Positions 10,209-19,435 of a DNA stretch of 33,095 bases are shown here, in pieces. Each line of letters begins with the position of its first letter. Position 1 is the first letter of the stretch. Below the pieces are notes generated by a model. That model worked only from the letters and a program-made list of their open reading frames with translations. It did not search any database and had not been told where the DNA came from. This stretch comes from Actinomycetes bacterium (GTDB lineage: Bacteria; Actinomycetota; Acidimicrobiia; Acidimicrobiales; RAAP-2), in NCBI GenBank assembly GCA_021790675.1, contig JAJYGN010000033.1:1-33095 (forward strand), given 5' to 3'. Made by a program: the position numbers and the translations under genes.

Positions 10209-10891
10209 TGACCGGTCCCAAGACCAACGAGCGCCCGGGCACACGCGCCACACTGCGCGGCTATCACATGTCCGCGAGCAAGGCCCGCGTCGTGCTCAAC
10301 CTCATTCGCGGCGAGGACGTGACGACGGCCCGCGAGATCCTCGCGGGCACGACCCGCGAGGCCGCCGACGTCATCGGCAAGGTGCTGGCCTCGGCGATCG
10401 CCAACGCCGTCAGCAACGACGAGATGTCCGCCGACGAGCTCTACGTCTCGGCCTGCTACGCCGACGAGGGCGTCACCATGAAGCGCTTCACGCCGCGCGC
10501 GCGAGGCCGCGCCGGCAAGATCCGCAAGCGTTCGTGCCACATCACTGTGATCGTCTCGCGACTTGACGACGAGCGCCTGGGAGTCCTTCGGGCCGCCCGC
10601 AGCGCGCAGGCCGCCGCGTCGCGCACGCGCCGCGTGGCCTCCTCGCGCCGCCGCGCCGACCAGACCGCGAGCCTGAACTCGCGCGAGACCCGCGCGGCCC
10701 AGGCCGAGGCCGAGGCCGCCGAGGCACTGGCCCTCGAGGCCGAGAACACCGAGATCGCCCCCGAGGTCGAGCTCGAGGCGGATCAGGTCGTGACCGACGA
10801 GACGGTCAGCGCGCAAGAGACGGACGTGGCCGAGTCGGTCGCGACTGACGAGACGGTGTCCGACGACGCCACTGAGGAGACGGACAAGTAA
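10208..10891 (+). CDS. rplV: 50S ribosomal protein L22 with long C-terminal extension
   Basis: Tunnel-lining protein that contacts all 23S rRNA domains. At 227 residues it is about twice the usual ~110-115. Residues 1-122 are a normal L22 core ([17 protein letters not shown] near the N-terminus; [21 protein letters not shown] before the C-terminal strand). Residues about 123-163 are Arg/Ala/Ser-rich and basic; residues about 164-227 are strongly acidic (Glu, Asp, Thr, Val) with TDETV repeated at 196-200 and 213-217. Tails on L22 are known in other actinobacteria, including mycobacteria; this one looks disordered and its role is unknown. The frame is continuous, so the tail is not a frameshift artefact. 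It overlaps rpsC by one base. Confidence 0.95.
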   Translation: MTGPKTNERPGTRATLRGYHMSASKARVVLNLIRGEDVTTAREILAGTTREAADVIGKVLASAIANAVSNDEMSADELYVSACYADEGVTMKRFTPRARGRAGKIRKRSCHITVIVSRLDDERLGVLRAARSAQAAASRTRRVASSRRRADQTASLNSRETRAAQAEAEAAEALALEAENTEIAPEVELEADQVVTDETVSAQETDVAESVATDETVSDDATEETDK

Positions 10892-11805
10892 TGGGCCAGA
10901 AGGTAAATCCCTACGGGTTCCGACTCGGCATCACGACGGACTGGAAGTCGCGCTGGTTCAAGGAGCGCGGCTACAAGGACCTCGTCATCGAGGACTGGAA
11001 GATTCGCGACTACCTGACGCGTCAGCTCGAGAGCGCGGCCGTGAGCCGCATCGAGATCGAGCGCAACTCGGACCGCATCCGCGTGGACATCCACACGGCG
11101 CGTCCCGGGATCGTCATCGGACGCCGCGGCGGCGAGGCCGAGCGCCTGAAGAAGGAGCTCGAGCGCATCACCGGTCAGAAGAACAAGATCTCCCTCAACA
11201 TCCAGGAGATCAAGCAGCCCGAGCTCGACGCCGCGTTGATCGCCCAGGGGATCTGCGATCAGCTGCTGCGTCGCGTGGCGTTTCGCCGCGCGATGAAGCG
11301 CGGAATCCAGACCGTCCAAAAGGCCGGGGCCCTGGGTGTGCGCATCCAGGCGTCCGGCCGTCTCGGCGGCGCGGAGATGTCGCGTCGCGAGTCGTACCAC
11401 GAGGGTCGTGTGCCGTTGCACACCCTGCGCGCCGACATCGACTACGGATTCCGCGAGGCGCGCACCAACACCGGGCGCATTGGCGTGAAGGTCTGGATCT
11501 ACAAGGGCGACATTCTGCCCTACCAGCTCACCAACGACGAGAAGATCGTGCGCGAGGCCGCCATGGCGGCCGGCGACGCGGTCCCCGCCGCGGGAGCGGC
11601 CCCCAAGGGCGTCGTGCGTGCCGGCGGTGGCCGTCGCCGCGTCGAGGCCAGCGCCGAGGACGTCGAAGTTGCGGGCGTGGCTCCGGCCGACCTGCTCGCC
11701 GCGACCGAGGACGTCGAGAAGCGCCTCAGTGTCGAAGAGGAGATCGAGCGTCGCACGACGCAAGATCACACCGACACGCCCCACTTCCGAAAGGACGTTG
11801 AGTAG
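10891..11805 (+). CDS. rpsC: 30S ribosomal protein S3 with C-terminal extension
   Basis: KH-domain protein at the mRNA entry channel, part of the ribosomal helicase. It has 304 residues against ~210-235 in most bacteria. The core ends near [11 protein letters not shown] (about residue 210); the KH motif [14 protein letters not shown] is clear. The remaining ~95 residues are Ala/Gly/Arg-rich and then charged, ending [10 protein letters not shown], with no recognisable domain. ATG 10891 overlaps the rplV stop (TAATG). Confidence 0.96.
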   Translation: MGQKVNPYGFRLGITTDWKSRWFKERGYKDLVIEDWKIRDYLTRQLESAAVSRIEIERNSDRIRVDIHTARPGIVIGRRGGEAERLKKELERITGQKNKISLNIQEIKQPELDAALIAQGICDQLLRRVAFRRAMKRGIQTVQKAGALGVRIQASGRLGGAEMSRRESYHEGRVPLHTLRADIDYGFREARTNTGRIGVKVWIYKGDILPYQLTNDEKIVREAAMAAGDAVPAAGAAPKGVVRAGGGRRRVEASAEDVEVAGVAPADLLAATEDVEKRLSVEEEIERRTTQDHTDTPHFRKDVE

Positions 11806-11807
11806 TC

Positions 11808-12245
11808 ATGTTGATGCCCCGCAAGGTAAAGCACCGCAAGCAGCAGCGCGGACGGATGGCCGGGATGGCCAAGGGCGGCACCGAGCTGTCCTTCGGTGAC
11901 TTCGGCATCCAGGCCCTCGAGGCCGGCTGGATCACCGCTCGCCAGATCGAGGCGGCCCGTATCGCCATGACCCGCCACGTCAAGCGCGGCGGTAAGGTGT
12001 GGATCCGCGTCTTCCCGGACAAGCCCGTGACCCAGAAGCCCGCCGAGACCCGCATGGGTTCGGGCAAGGGCAACCCCGAGTTCTGGGTCGCCGTGGTCAA
12101 GCCCGGCCGCGTGCTCTTCGAGCTCGGCGGTGTGGACGAGTCCCTGGCGCGCGCCGCCATGGAGCGCGCCATCCAGAAGCTGCCCATCAAGGCGAAGTTC
12201 GTCGTGCGTCCCGGGACCCACGGCACCCCGGAGGTGACGATCTAA
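11808..12245 (+). CDS. rplP: 50S ribosomal protein L16
   Basis: Large-subunit protein near the A-site tRNA and the peptidyl-transferase centre; 145 residues. ATG 11808 ([12 protein letters not shown]) is chosen over ATG 11814 because related proteins begin [12 protein letters not shown]. The conserved [30 protein letters not shown] and KLPIKAKFV regions are intact (each motif named only to mark position, residues about 53-85 and 125-133). Its TAA overlaps the rpmC ATG. Confidence 0.96.
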   Translation: MLMPRKVKHRKQQRGRMAGMAKGGTELSFGDFGIQALEAGWITARQIEAARIAMTRHVKRGGKVWIRVFPDKPVTQKPAETRMGSGKGNPEFWVAVVKPGRVLFELGGVDESLARAAMERAIQKLPIKAKFVVRPGTHGTPEVTI

Positions 12246-12478
12246 TGGCCAAGACCAGAGAGCGCGTGGCGGAGATGCGCCTGCTCGGCGACCAGGAGCT
12301 GGTCGAGCGCCTGAGCGAGGCTCGCCGCGAGCTGTTCAACCTTCGTTTTCAGCTGGCCACCGGTCAGCTCGACAACTCCGCACGCTTGGCGTCGGCGCGC
12401 CGCGACATCGCGCGCCTGTCGACCTTCGTGCGCGAACGTGAGATTGCGGCCGCCGAGGCCGCGGAAGAGAGTGAGTGA
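12245..12478 (+). CDS. rpmC: 50S ribosomal protein L29
   Basis: Small exit-site protein adjoining L23; 77 residues. The start at ATG 12245 overlaps the rplP stop by one base, although the frame is open further upstream inside rplP. The two-helix pattern with [16 protein letters not shown] is the family signature. The last ten residues are acidic (EAAEESE), slightly longer than many L29 proteins. Confidence 0.96.
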   Translation: MAKTRERVAEMRLLGDQELVERLSEARRELFNLRFQLATGQLDNSARLASARRDIARLSTFVREREIAAAEAAEESE

Positions 12479-12756
12479 TGACTGACGAGACGGTTGAGAC
12501 CGTGCGTGAGAATCCCCGCAAGGTTCGCGAGGGCATCGTGATCTCCGACAAGATGGCGTCCACCGTCGTGGTGGCGGTCAACGAGCGCGTGAGCCACCCC
12601 CGCTACGGCAAGACGGTTCAGCGCACCAAGAAGCTCTACGCCCACGACGAGAAGAACGAGGCCAAGGTCGGCGACCGCGTGCGCGTGGTTGAGACCCGCC
12701 CCCTCTCGAAGCTCAAGCGCTGGCGCCTGACCGACATTGTGGAGCGTGCACGATGA
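12478..12756 (+). CDS. rpsQ: 30S ribosomal protein S17
   Basis: OB-fold primary 16S rRNA-binding protein; 92 residues from ATG 12478, which overlaps the rpmC stop (TGATG) like the other junctions in this unit. A GTG three bases earlier would add one residue and cannot be excluded. The core [21 protein letters not shown] and the [20 protein letters not shown] block are typical. The first residues (MTDETVETV) resemble the TDETV repeats in the L22 tail, probably by shared composition. Confidence 0.95.
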   Translation: MTDETVETVRENPRKVREGIVISDKMASTVVVAVNERVSHPRYGKTVQRTKKLYAHDEKNEAKVGDRVRVVETRPLSKLKRWRLTDIVERAR

Positions 12757-13121
12757 TCCAGCAGGAATCGCGACTCAAGGTCGCCGACAACAGCGGCGCG
12801 AAGGAGGTGCTGTGCATTCGCGTGCTCGGCGGCTCGCGTCGCCGCTACGCGTCGATCGGTGACGTCTTCATCGCCACGGTGAAGGACGCCATTCCCGGCG
12901 CCGCCGTGAAGAAGGGAGACGTCGTGCGCTGCGTCGTCGTGCGCACGGCCAAGGAGAAGCGTCGCCCCGACGGCTCCTACATCAAGTTCGACGAGAACGC
13001 CGCCGTGCTGATTAACGACCAGCTCCAGCCGCGCGGCACGCGCATCTTCGGCCCCGTGGGCCGCGAGCTGCGCGACAAGAAGTTCATGCGCATCATTTCG
13101 CTGGCGCCGGAGGTGTTGTAA
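12753..13121 (+). CDS. rplN: 50S ribosomal protein L14
   Basis: Large-subunit interface protein at inter-subunit bridge B8, also the docking site of the silencing factor RsfS; 122 residues, the exact usual length. Begins [21 protein letters not shown] and ends [11 protein letters not shown]. Starts in a 4-base ATGA overlap with rpsQ; stop overlaps the rplX ATG. Confidence 0.98.
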   Translation: MIQQESRLKVADNSGAKEVLCIRVLGGSRRRYASIGDVFIATVKDAIPGAAVKKGDVVRCVVVRTAKEKRRPDGSYIKFDENAAVLINDQLQPRGTRIFGPVGRELRDKKFMRIISLAPEVL

Positions 13122-13426
13122 TGAAGATTCGCAAGGGTGACGACGTGCTCGTGATCGCGGGCAAGTTCCGCGGCGAGCGCGCCAAGGTCGACGCGGCCAT
13201 GCCCGCGACCAACCGCGTGGTGCTCGACGGGCTCAATATCGCCAAGCGCCACACCAAGCAGACCGGCGCGACGATGCAGGCCGGCATCATCGACAAGATG
13301 CTGCCGATGAACGCATCCAACGTTGCGCTGTGGTGCGCGGGACACAAGGGCCCGGCCAAGGTGGGCTACCGCGACGCCGACGGCGTCAAGGTCCGCGTCT
13401 GCCGCAAGTGCGGGGAGGCATTGTGA
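13121..13426 (+). CDS. rplX: 50S ribosomal protein L24
   Basis: Assembly initiator protein that binds the 5' domain of 23S rRNA; 101 residues. The KOW motif is at the N-terminus ([20 protein letters not shown]), and the C-terminal VGYR...[12 protein letters not shown] with a CxxC is usual. ATG 13121 overlaps the rplN stop; its TGA overlaps the rplE GTG (GTGA). Confidence 0.97.
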   Translation: MKIRKGDDVLVIAGKFRGERAKVDAAMPATNRVVLDGLNIAKRHTKQTGATMQAGIIDKMLPMNASNVALWCAGHKGPAKVGYRDADGVKVRVCRKCGEAL

Positions 13427-13977
13427 CCGCGCCGCGTCTCAAGGTCCGCTACGACGAGACCATCCGGCCCGCTCTCAAGGACGAGCTCGGACTTTCCAAC
13501 ATCATGCAGGTGCCGCGCCTGGAGAAGATCGTGCTGAACTCCGGCGTGGGCCGCGCGACCCAGCAGGCGTCGCTGCTCGAGGGCGCCCAGCGCGACCTCG
13601 AGCTGATCACCGGCCAGAAGCCGATCGTGACGCGCGCCAAGAAGTCGGTCGCGAGTTTCAAGCTGCGCGAGGAGCAGCCCATCGGCGTCAAGGTCACCCT
13701 GCGCGGGGACCGCGCCTGGGAGTTCTTCGACCGCCTGCTGAGCTTGGCGATCCCGCGCATCCGCGACTTCCGTGGGTTGTCGCCGAAGTCCTTCGACGGA
13801 CACGGCAACTACACCTTCGGCGTCAACGACCAGTTGATCTTCCCCGAGATCGACTACGACAAGATCGACGCACCGCGTGGCTTTGACATCACCATCGTCA
13901 CCACGGCGACGAACGACGAGCAGGGTCGCGCGTTCTTGCGCGCCTACGGCTTCCCCTTCAAGCAGGAGAATCGATAG
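13423..13977 (+). CDS. rplE: 50S ribosomal protein L5
   Basis: 5S rRNA-binding protein of the central protuberance; 184 residues. The frame is open further upstream, but GTG 13423 ([12 protein letters not shown]) is chosen because it overlaps the rplX stop by 4 bases and has GGGGAGG at 13412-13418 just before it. Conserved blocks [33 protein letters not shown] and [20 protein letters not shown] are intact (positions about 28-40, 64-82 and 108-126). Confidence 0.97.
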   Translation: MTAPRLKVRYDETIRPALKDELGLSNIMQVPRLEKIVLNSGVGRATQQASLLEGAQRDLELITGQKPIVTRAKKSVASFKLREEQPIGVKVTLRGDRAWEFFDRLLSLAIPRIRDFRGLSPKSFDGHGNYTFGVNDQLIFPEIDYDKIDAPRGFDITIVTTATNDEQGRAFLRAYGFPFKQENR

Positions 13978-13979
13978 TC

Positions 13980-14165
13980 ATGGCGAAGAAAGCTCTTCGA
14001 ATCAAGCAGCAGAAGACCCCCAAGTTCTCGACGCGCGCCTACACGCGCTGTGAGCGCTGCGGGCGTCCGCGGTCGGTGTACCGCAAGTTCGGCCTATGCC
14101 GGATCTGTCTGCGCACGATGGTTCACGCCGGCGAAGTTCCCGGCGTGACCAAGGCGAGTTGGTAG
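13980..14165 (+). CDS. rpsZ: 30S ribosomal protein S14, zinc-binding type Z
   Basis: Small-subunit head protein; 61 residues, the short form. Two CxxC pairs (CERC and CRIC, residues 24-27 and 40-43) give the zinc ribbon of the C+ type, so this copy should need zinc; C- paralogues, when present, usually lie elsewhere and are controlled by Zur. ATG 13980 follows rplE by 2 bases. Often also annotated rpsN. Confidence 0.97.
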   Translation: MAKKALRIKQQKTPKFSTRAYTRCERCGRPRSVYRKFGLCRICLRTMVHAGEVPGVTKASW

Positions 14166-14175
14166 GAGGACAGCG

Positions 14176-14580
14176 ATGACAATGACTGACCCCATCGCCG
14201 ACATGCTGACGCGCATTCGCAACGCCAACGCGGCCATGTTCGACACGGTGAAGATGCCCAGCTCGAAACTCAAGGAGAACCTGGCCAAGGTCCTCGTCAA
14301 GGAGGGCTTCATCGCGGGTTACACCGTGAAGAAGATCGAGGGACGTCCGGGCGCCACGCTCGAGATCAGCCTCAAGTACTCCGAGGACCGCAAGAAGACG
14401 ATCATCGGCATCAAGCGCGTCTCGACGCCGGGACTGCGCATCTATAAGAAGTCCGACCAGATGCCCAAGGTCCTCGGCGGCGTGGGCGTGGCGGTCGTTT
14501 CGACCAGCCACGGCCTGATGACCGACCGTGAGGCCCGTCGGGCCAAGCTCGGCGGCGAGGTGCTTTGTTATGTGTGGTAA
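14176..14580 (+). CDS. rpsH: 30S ribosomal protein S8
   Basis: Primary binder of the central domain of 16S rRNA; 134 residues. ATG 14176 is preferred over ATG 14182 because AGGAGG at 14164-14169 is 6 bases from the former. The protein reads [16 protein letters not shown] and ends GGEVLCYVW, both family hallmarks. In E. coli S8 represses the spc operon; the site for that (usually in rplE) was not searched for by covariance. Confidence 0.97.
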   Translation: MTMTDPIADMLTRIRNANAAMFDTVKMPSSKLKENLAKVLVKEGFIAGYTVKKIEGRPGATLEISLKYSEDRKKTIIGIKRVSTPGLRIYKKSDQMPKVLGGVGVAVVSTSHGLMTDREARRAKLGGEVLCYVW

Positions 14581-14604
14581 GTCCGTTTCCCTGGAGGTCC
14601 GCTG

Positions 14605-15144
14605 ATGTCGCGCATCGGTCGCAGTCCCATCACCGTGCCCGCCAACGTCACCGTCTCGGTGGCCGACGGCGTCGTGACCGTCACCGGCCCCAACGCCACC
14701 ATGACTCGCATCCTGCCCGAGGGCATCACGCTCTCCCAGGAGGGCGAGGTTTTGAGCGTGGATCGCGCCAGCGAAGAGACCAGCCAGAAGGCCCTGCACG
14801 GCCTGACCCGCACGCTGGTCGCCAACATGGTCACCGGCGTCACCACTGGCTGGACCAAGGAGCTCGAGATCATTGGCGTCGGTTATCGCGCGGCCGCCGC
14901 CGGCGCCGACGCGATCGACCTCGCGCTGGGCTTCTCGCACCCGGTGAAGTTCACCGCGCCGGCCGGCGTCACCTTCGAGGTGCCGACCCCCACGCGCGTG
15001 ATCGTCAAGGGTCCCGACAAGGAGGTCGTCGGCCAGGTCGCCGCCTCCATCCGTAAACTCCGCAAGCCCGAGCCGTACAAGGGCAAGGGCGTGCGCTACC
15101 TCGGCGAGCGCGTTCTGCGCAAGGCCGGAAAGGCGGCTAAGTAA
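14605..15144 (+). CDS. rplF: 50S ribosomal protein L6
   Basis: Large-subunit stalk-base protein near the GTPase centre; 179 residues with two repeated L6 folds. Begins [17 protein letters not shown]; the C-terminal signature [22 protein letters not shown] is intact. ATG 14605 has CTGGAGG about 7 bases upstream and follows rpsH by 24 bases, one of the few real gaps in the unit. Stop overlaps the rplR ATG. Confidence 0.98.
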   Translation: MSRIGRSPITVPANVTVSVADGVVTVTGPNATMTRILPEGITLSQEGEVLSVDRASEETSQKALHGLTRTLVANMVTGVTTGWTKELEIIGVGYRAAAAGADAIDLALGFSHPVKFTAPAGVTFEVPTPTRVIVKGPDKEVVGQVAASIRKLRKPEPYKGKGVRYLGERVLRKAGKAAK

Positions 15145-15497
15145 TGGCCCGTTCCACACTCGAGCTGCGTCAGCGCCGTCACGCGCGCGTGCGCCGGCGC
15201 CTGTCCGGGACCCCCGAGCGCCCGCGCGTCGCGGTGTTCCGCTCCCATAAGCACATCTCCGCCCAGATCATCGACGACGTGGCGGGGCGCACCTTGGCCG
15301 CGGCCTCGTCGGTCGAGCCTGCCCTGCGCAGCGCCGGCGGCAACATCGAAGGTGCCAAGAAGGTCGCCACCGTGCTCGCCGAGCGCGCCAAGGCGGCCGG
15401 AGTGACGACCGTGGTCTTCGACCGCGGCGGATTTGACTACCACGGGCGCATCGCCGCATTTGCGGAGACCCTGCGCGCCGGCGGACTGGAGTTCTAA
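15144..15497 (+). CDS. rplR: 50S ribosomal protein L18
   Basis: 5S rRNA-binding protein; 117 residues. Contains [35 protein letters not shown] (residues about 11-45) and the C-terminal [20 protein letters not shown], typical of the family. One-base overlaps at both ends (TAATG) with rplF and rpsE. Confidence 0.98.
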   Translation: MARSTLELRQRRHARVRRRLSGTPERPRVAVFRSHKHISAQIIDDVAGRTLAAASSVEPALRSAGGNIEGAKKVATVLAERAKAAGVTTVVFDRGGFDYHGRIAAFAETLRAGGLEF

Positions 15498-16045
15498 TGG
15501 CTGACGAGCAGTACGAAGAGCGCACCATCAAGGTGAACCGCGTGTCCAAGGTTGTCAAGGGTGGACGTCGCTTCTCCTTCACCGCCCTGATGGTCATCGG
15601 CGACGGCAAGGGCAAGGTCGGCCTGGGATACGGCAAGGCCAAGGAGGCCGGACTCGCGGTGCAAAAGGGCATCGAGGAGGCGCGCAAGAACCTCTTCGAC
15701 GTGCCCCTTGCGGGCTCGACCATCGTCTACCCCGTGCTGGGCGCCTCGGGCGCCGGGCGCGTGCTGATGAAGCCCGCCGCCCCGGGAACCGGCGTCATCG
15801 CCGGCGGCGCCGCGCGTGCCATCCTCGAGATGGCCGGCGTCAAGGACATCATCGCCAAGTCGTTGGGATCGTCCAACGGCATCAACGTGGCGCACGCGAC
15901 GATCGAGGGCCTCAAGCAGCTACGCCGGCCCGAGGACATCGCCGCCTCACGCGACCACGCCATCGACCACGTCATCCCCACCGGCACCCTGCGGGCCTAC
16001 CGCGAGCGCCAGCGTGAGGGCGACCTGTTCAAGACGGAGGGTTAA
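15497..16045 (+). CDS. rpsE: 30S ribosomal protein S5
   Basis: Decoding-fidelity protein near the mRNA entry channel; 182 residues. The double-stranded RNA-binding-like N-domain contains [30 protein letters not shown] (about 15-44), and the C-domain carries [16 protein letters not shown] and [19 protein letters not shown] 15497 overlaps the rplR stop. No unusual tail. Confidence 0.98.
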   Translation: MADEQYEERTIKVNRVSKVVKGGRRFSFTALMVIGDGKGKVGLGYGKAKEAGLAVQKGIEEARKNLFDVPLAGSTIVYPVLGASGAGRVLMKPAAPGTGVIAGGAARAILEMAGVKDIIAKSLGSSNGINVAHATIEGLKQLRRPEDIAASRDHAIDHVIPTGTLRAYRERQREGDLFKTEG

Positions 16046-16047
16046 GG

Positions 16048-16233
16048 ATGGGTCAGCTCAAAGTCACCCAGATCCGCTCGTCGATCGCCACCAAGCCCAA
16101 GCACCGTGGGACACTGCGCGCGCTGGGTCTTCGCGGCATCGGCCAGTCCAACGTGCTGCCCGACCGTCCCGAGATCCACGGGATGATCGCCCGGGTGCCG
16201 CACCTGATCAAGGTAGAAGAGGTTTCGTCATGA
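16048..16233 (+). CDS. rpmD: 50S ribosomal protein L30
   Basis: Small large-subunit protein, 61 residues. Begins MGQLKVTQIRSSIATKPKH and has LRALGLRGIGQSNVLPD followed by GMIARVPHLIKVEE, the family pattern. ATG 16048 is 2 bases after the rpsE stop with GGAGGG about 8 bases upstream. The stop overlaps the rplO start (ATGA). Confidence 0.97.
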   Translation: MGQLKVTQIRSSIATKPKHRGTLRALGLRGIGQSNVLPDRPEIHGMIARVPHLIKVEEVSS

Positions 16234-16715
16234 AGTTGCACGACCTGCACTCGCCCGAGGGCTCGACGCACCGCAAGAAGATCGTCGGGCGCGGCATCGG
16301 CGGCAAGGGCGGCAAGACCGCCGGGCGTGGCACCAAGGGCCAGAAGGCGCGCCGTCAGATTCCCGCCGGCTTCGAGGGCGGCCAGTTGCCCCTCGTCCAG
16401 CGCATCCCGAAGCTCAAGGGCTTCACCAACCCGTTCCGCGTCGAGTACACCCCGGTGAACCTCGACGCGCTGGCCGGCCTCGGCCAGAGCCAGGTCGACC
16501 TGGAGACCATGGTCGCCTCCGGTCTGGCGCGCAAGGGCGACCTCGTCAAGGTCCTCGGCCGCGGGGAGCTCTCGGGCGCCCTGCACGTCTCGGCCCACGG
16601 CGTCTCAGCGTCGGCGCGCGCGGCCATCGAGGCCGCGGGTGGCTCGGTGACGATCCTCGACAAGCCCTTCAAGGTTCGCCCGGCGGCTTCGGGCAACCAG
16701 CACCAGAACCGCTAA
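16230..16715 (+). CDS. rplO: 50S ribosomal protein L15
   Basis: Late-assembly large-subunit protein; 161 residues. The open frame extends far upstream, but ATG 16230 overlaps the rpmD stop and gives MKLHDLHSPEGSTHRKKIVGRG, the normal N-terminus. The Gly/Lys-rich stretch GRGIGGKGGKTAGRGTKGQK and FEGGQLPLVQRIPKLKGF are intact. Next gene secY begins 4 bases after the stop. Confidence 0.97.
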   Translation: MKLHDLHSPEGSTHRKKIVGRGIGGKGGKTAGRGTKGQKARRQIPAGFEGGQLPLVQRIPKLKGFTNPFRVEYTPVNLDALAGLGQSQVDLETMVASGLARKGDLVKVLGRGELSGALHVSAHGVSASARAAIEAAGGSVTILDKPFKVRPAASGNQHQNR

Positions 16716-16719
16716 GCCC

Positions 16720-18009
16720 GTGCTGAAGCGACTCGGCAACATCTTCCGGGTACCGGACCTTCGTAACAAGGTCCTGTTCACGATCGCCATCATCGGCCTG
16801 TACCAGTTGGGCGCCAACGTGCCGATCCCCGGCGTGAGTTGGTCCCAGGTCCAGCTGCTCCAGTCCAAGGCTGGCGCGAGCGGTGTCCTGGGCTTCTTGA
16901 ACCTGTTCTCGGGTGGCGCGCTGACGCGCCTGGCCGTTTTCGGCCTGGGCGTCATGCCCTACATCACGAGCTCGATCGTCATCCAGCTGCTCACGACGGT
17001 CATCCCCAAGCTCGAGCAGTGGCGCGACCAGGGCGCGGTGGGCCAAAAGCACATCACCCAAACGACGCGCTACCTGACCATCGGCCTGGCGCTGCTGCAG
17101 TCGACCGGCCTGATCTACGCCTTCCACGGACACGACCAGGCGCTGCTGGGATTCAACATCGACCTGATCCCCAAGTTCACGCTCTGGCTGGGACTCTTCA
17201 TGGTGGCCATCATGACCGCGGGCACCGCGTTCGTGATGTGGCTCGCCGAACTGATCACCCAGCGCGGCATCGGCCAGGGGATGTCACTTCTCATCTTCGC
17301 TAACGTCGTCGCCGGCCTGCCCTCGGGCGGGCGCGCGGTCTACGCCGAGGGCGGCGCGTTCAAGTTCGGCGTCCTGCTCGTGATCTCCATCGCGCTGCTG
17401 GTGCTGATCGTTTTCATGGACAACGGACAGCGGCGCATCCCGGTCACCTTCGCGCGCCGCGTCGTCGGGCGAAAGGAGATGGGCGGCAACTCGACCTACA
17501 TCCCGCTGAAGGTCAACCAGTCCGGCGTGATCCCGATCATCTTCGCGTCGTCGGTCCTCTACATCCCGGTGCTGCTCTCCAACGTGGTGCCCTGGACGGG
17601 ATTCCAGAACTTCGTCAACACCTCGCTGCACCCGACGAACTTCACCTACATCCTCTCTGACTTCGTGCTGATCATGGCCTTCACGTTCTTCTACGTCTAC
17701 ATCGCCTTCGAGCCGCACCAGCAGGCCGAGATGCTGCGCCAGCAGGGCGGCTTCGTGCCGGGCATCCGCCCGGGGCTGCCGACCGAGAAGTACTTCGCGC
17801 GCATGCTCAGTCGCATCACGACCGTCGGCGCGACGTTCCTCGCCTCGGTCGCCGTGGTGCCGAGCATCCTGATGGCGCTGTGGAGCATCAACAGGTTCCC
17901 GTATTACGGCACCACGCTGCTGATCGCGGTGGGTGTGGCGCTCGAGACGATGCGCCAGATCGACTCCCAGCTCATGATGCGTAACTACGAGGGCTTCCTC
18001 AAGCGTTAG
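16720..18009 (+). CDS. secY: Protein translocase subunit SecY
   Basis: Channel subunit of the SecYEG translocon in the cytoplasmic membrane; 429 residues with about ten hydrophobic membrane segments, starting with VLFTIAIIGLYQLGANVPIPG. The plug/TM2 region (GVLGFLNLFSGGALTRLAVFGLG at roughly 48-70) and the cytoplasmic loop with RRVVGRKEMGGNSTYIPLKVNQSGVIP (about 245-272) are conserved. The C-terminus RQIDSQLMMRNYEGFLKR is typical of actinobacteria. Starts at GTG 16720, 4 bases after rplO. Confidence 0.97.
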   Translation: MLKRLGNIFRVPDLRNKVLFTIAIIGLYQLGANVPIPGVSWSQVQLLQSKAGASGVLGFLNLFSGGALTRLAVFGLGVMPYITSSIVIQLLTTVIPKLEQWRDQGAVGQKHITQTTRYLTIGLALLQSTGLIYAFHGHDQALLGFNIDLIPKFTLWLGLFMVAIMTAGTAFVMWLAELITQRGIGQGMSLLIFANVVAGLPSGGRAVYAEGGAFKFGVLLVISIALLVLIVFMDNGQRRIPVTFARRVVGRKEMGGNSTYIPLKVNQSGVIPIIFASSVLYIPVLLSNVVPWTGFQNFVNTSLHPTNFTYILSDFVLIMAFTFFYVYIAFEPHQQAEMLRQQGGFVPGIRPGLPTEKYFARMLSRITTVGATFLASVAVVPSILMALWSINRFPYYGTTLLIAVGVALETMRQIDSQLMMRNYEGFLKR

Positions 18010-18011
18010 CT

Positions 18012-18668
18012 ATGTCGCGACTCGTCCTGGTCATCCTCGGCAAGCAGGGGGCGGGCAAGGGCACGCAGTGCGCCCGCCTGTCGGCCCGCTATGAGATCCC
18101 CCACGTCTCGACGGGCGACATCCTGCGCGCCGCGGTGAAGGCCGGCAGCCCCCTGGGCCGCGAGGTCGCCTCGGTGCTCGAGTCGGGCGGCCTGGTCTCC
18201 GACGACCTCGTGAACCGCCTGGTCGCCAGTCGCTTCACCGAGCCCGACGCCCGTCGCGGCGCCCTGCTTGACGGCTTTCCGCGCACGATCGGCCAGGCCG
18301 CGGCCCTCGACGAGCTGCTCGGCGAGGACGGCGTGAGCCTGTGCATCAACCTCGACGTGCCCAACGAGCTGGCCGTGGCGCGTCTGTCCTCGCGCCGGGT
18401 GTGCGTTGAGTGCAAGACGATCTATCGCGATACCGACCCCGAGGCCATCTCGGGGACCTGCTCGAACTGCGGCGGCGACGTCATCCAGCGCAGCGACGAC
18501 ACGCCCGAGGCGATCGCCGCGCGCCTGGCGCTCTACGAGCGCGACACCGCGCCCCTGCTCGACTTCTACGCCGCGCGGGGCCTGCTGGTCACCCTCGACG
18601 GCGCCCGCGACGCCGACGTCGTCACGGCCGACATCGAGGCCGTCATCGCCGCGCGGGGCTTGTCGTGA
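18012..18668 (+). CDS. adk: Adenylate kinase, long form with zinc lid
   Basis: Catalyses ATP + AMP = 2 ADP; cytosolic, 218 residues. The P-loop reads GKQGAGKGT (residues 10-18), with Lys-Gln where most adenylate kinases have Pro-Pro or Ala-Pro. The AMP-binding DGFPRT block is at 87-92. The LID carries four cysteines at 131, 134, 150 and 153 (CVEC and CSNC), so this is the long, zinc-binding type, unlike the short lidless enzyme of mycobacteria. ATG 18012 is 2 bases after the secY stop, and the stop overlaps map (GTGA), as in the standard spc order. Confidence 0.97.
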   Translation: MSRLVLVILGKQGAGKGTQCARLSARYEIPHVSTGDILRAAVKAGSPLGREVASVLESGGLVSDDLVNRLVASRFTEPDARRGALLDGFPRTIGQAAALDELLGEDGVSLCINLDVPNELAVARLSSRRVCVECKTIYRDTDPEAISGTCSNCGGDVIQRSDDTPEAIAARLALYERDTAPLLDFYAARGLLVTLDGARDADVVTADIEAVIAARGLS

Positions 18669-19405
18669 GGCGCAGCGCCGACGAGCTCGCCAAGATGCGC
18701 AAGGCCGGCCGCGTGGTCGCCGAGATCCACGAGGCGACGCGCGCGGCGATCCGCCCCGGCGTGACGACCGCCGAGATCAACGAGGTCGCCGCCGACGTGC
18801 TGGCCAATCGCGGCGCACGCTCGAACTTCTTGAACTACCACGGGTTCCCCGCCGTGATCTGCACGAGCCCCAACGACATGATCGTTCACGGCATCCCCGG
18901 CGACTACGTCCTCAAAGAGGGCGACATCATCTCGGTGGACTGCGGGGCGATTGTCGAGGGCTATCACGGTGACGCGGCCTACACGGTGGGCGTGGGCGAG
19001 ATCAGCGATGTCGCGCGCCGGCTCATCGAGGTGACCGAGCGTTCCCTGTGGGCGGGCATCGATCAGCTGGTGGCCGGCAATCGGCTCCACGAGGTGGGCC
19101 GCGCGGTCCAAAAGGTCGCCGAGGCCGCGGGATTCTCGGTGGTGCGCGAGTACGTGGGGCACGCCATCGGCACCGCCATGCACGAGAGCCCCCAGGTGCC
19201 CAACTACTGGCCGGGTACACCGGGGCCCACCTTGAAGACCGGCATGGTCTTCGCCGTGGAGCCCATGGTCAACGTGGGAACCTTTGACACCTACGTGCTC
19301 GACGACGGTTGGGGCGTGATGACCGCCGACGGAAAGCTCTCGGCGCACTTCGAGCACACGATCGCCGTGACCGACAACGGCCCCGAGGTCTTCACGGTTC
19401 TCTAG
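18665..19405 (+). CDS. map: Type I methionine aminopeptidase
   Basis: Removes the initiator Met from nascent proteins; 246 residues. The two-metal site is complete: Asp92 (SVDCGA), Asp103 (HGDAAYTVG), His166 (EYVGHAIG), Glu199 (VEPMV) and Glu230 (FEHTIAVT), with the substrate-side His75 in HGIPG. The frame is open upstream, but GTG 18665 is chosen because it overlaps the adk stop by 4 bases and gives the family's usual N-terminus (RRSADELAKMRKAGRVVA). No N-terminal SH3-binding extension is present. It is the last plus-strand gene before the inserted minus-strand module; infA would normally come next. Confidence 0.96.
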   Translation: MRRSADELAKMRKAGRVVAEIHEATRAAIRPGVTTAEINEVAADVLANRGARSNFLNYHGFPAVICTSPNDMIVHGIPGDYVLKEGDIISVDCGAIVEGYHGDAAYTVGVGEISDVARRLIEVTERSLWAGIDQLVAGNRLHEVGRAVQKVAEAAGFSVVREYVGHAIGTAMHESPQVPNYWPGTPGPTLKTGMVFAVEPMVNVGTFDTYVLDDGWGVMTADGKLSAHFEHTIAVTDNGPEVFTVL

Positions 19406-19435
19406 GTTCGATCTGCTGCGTCGAGGAGGGTCTCG

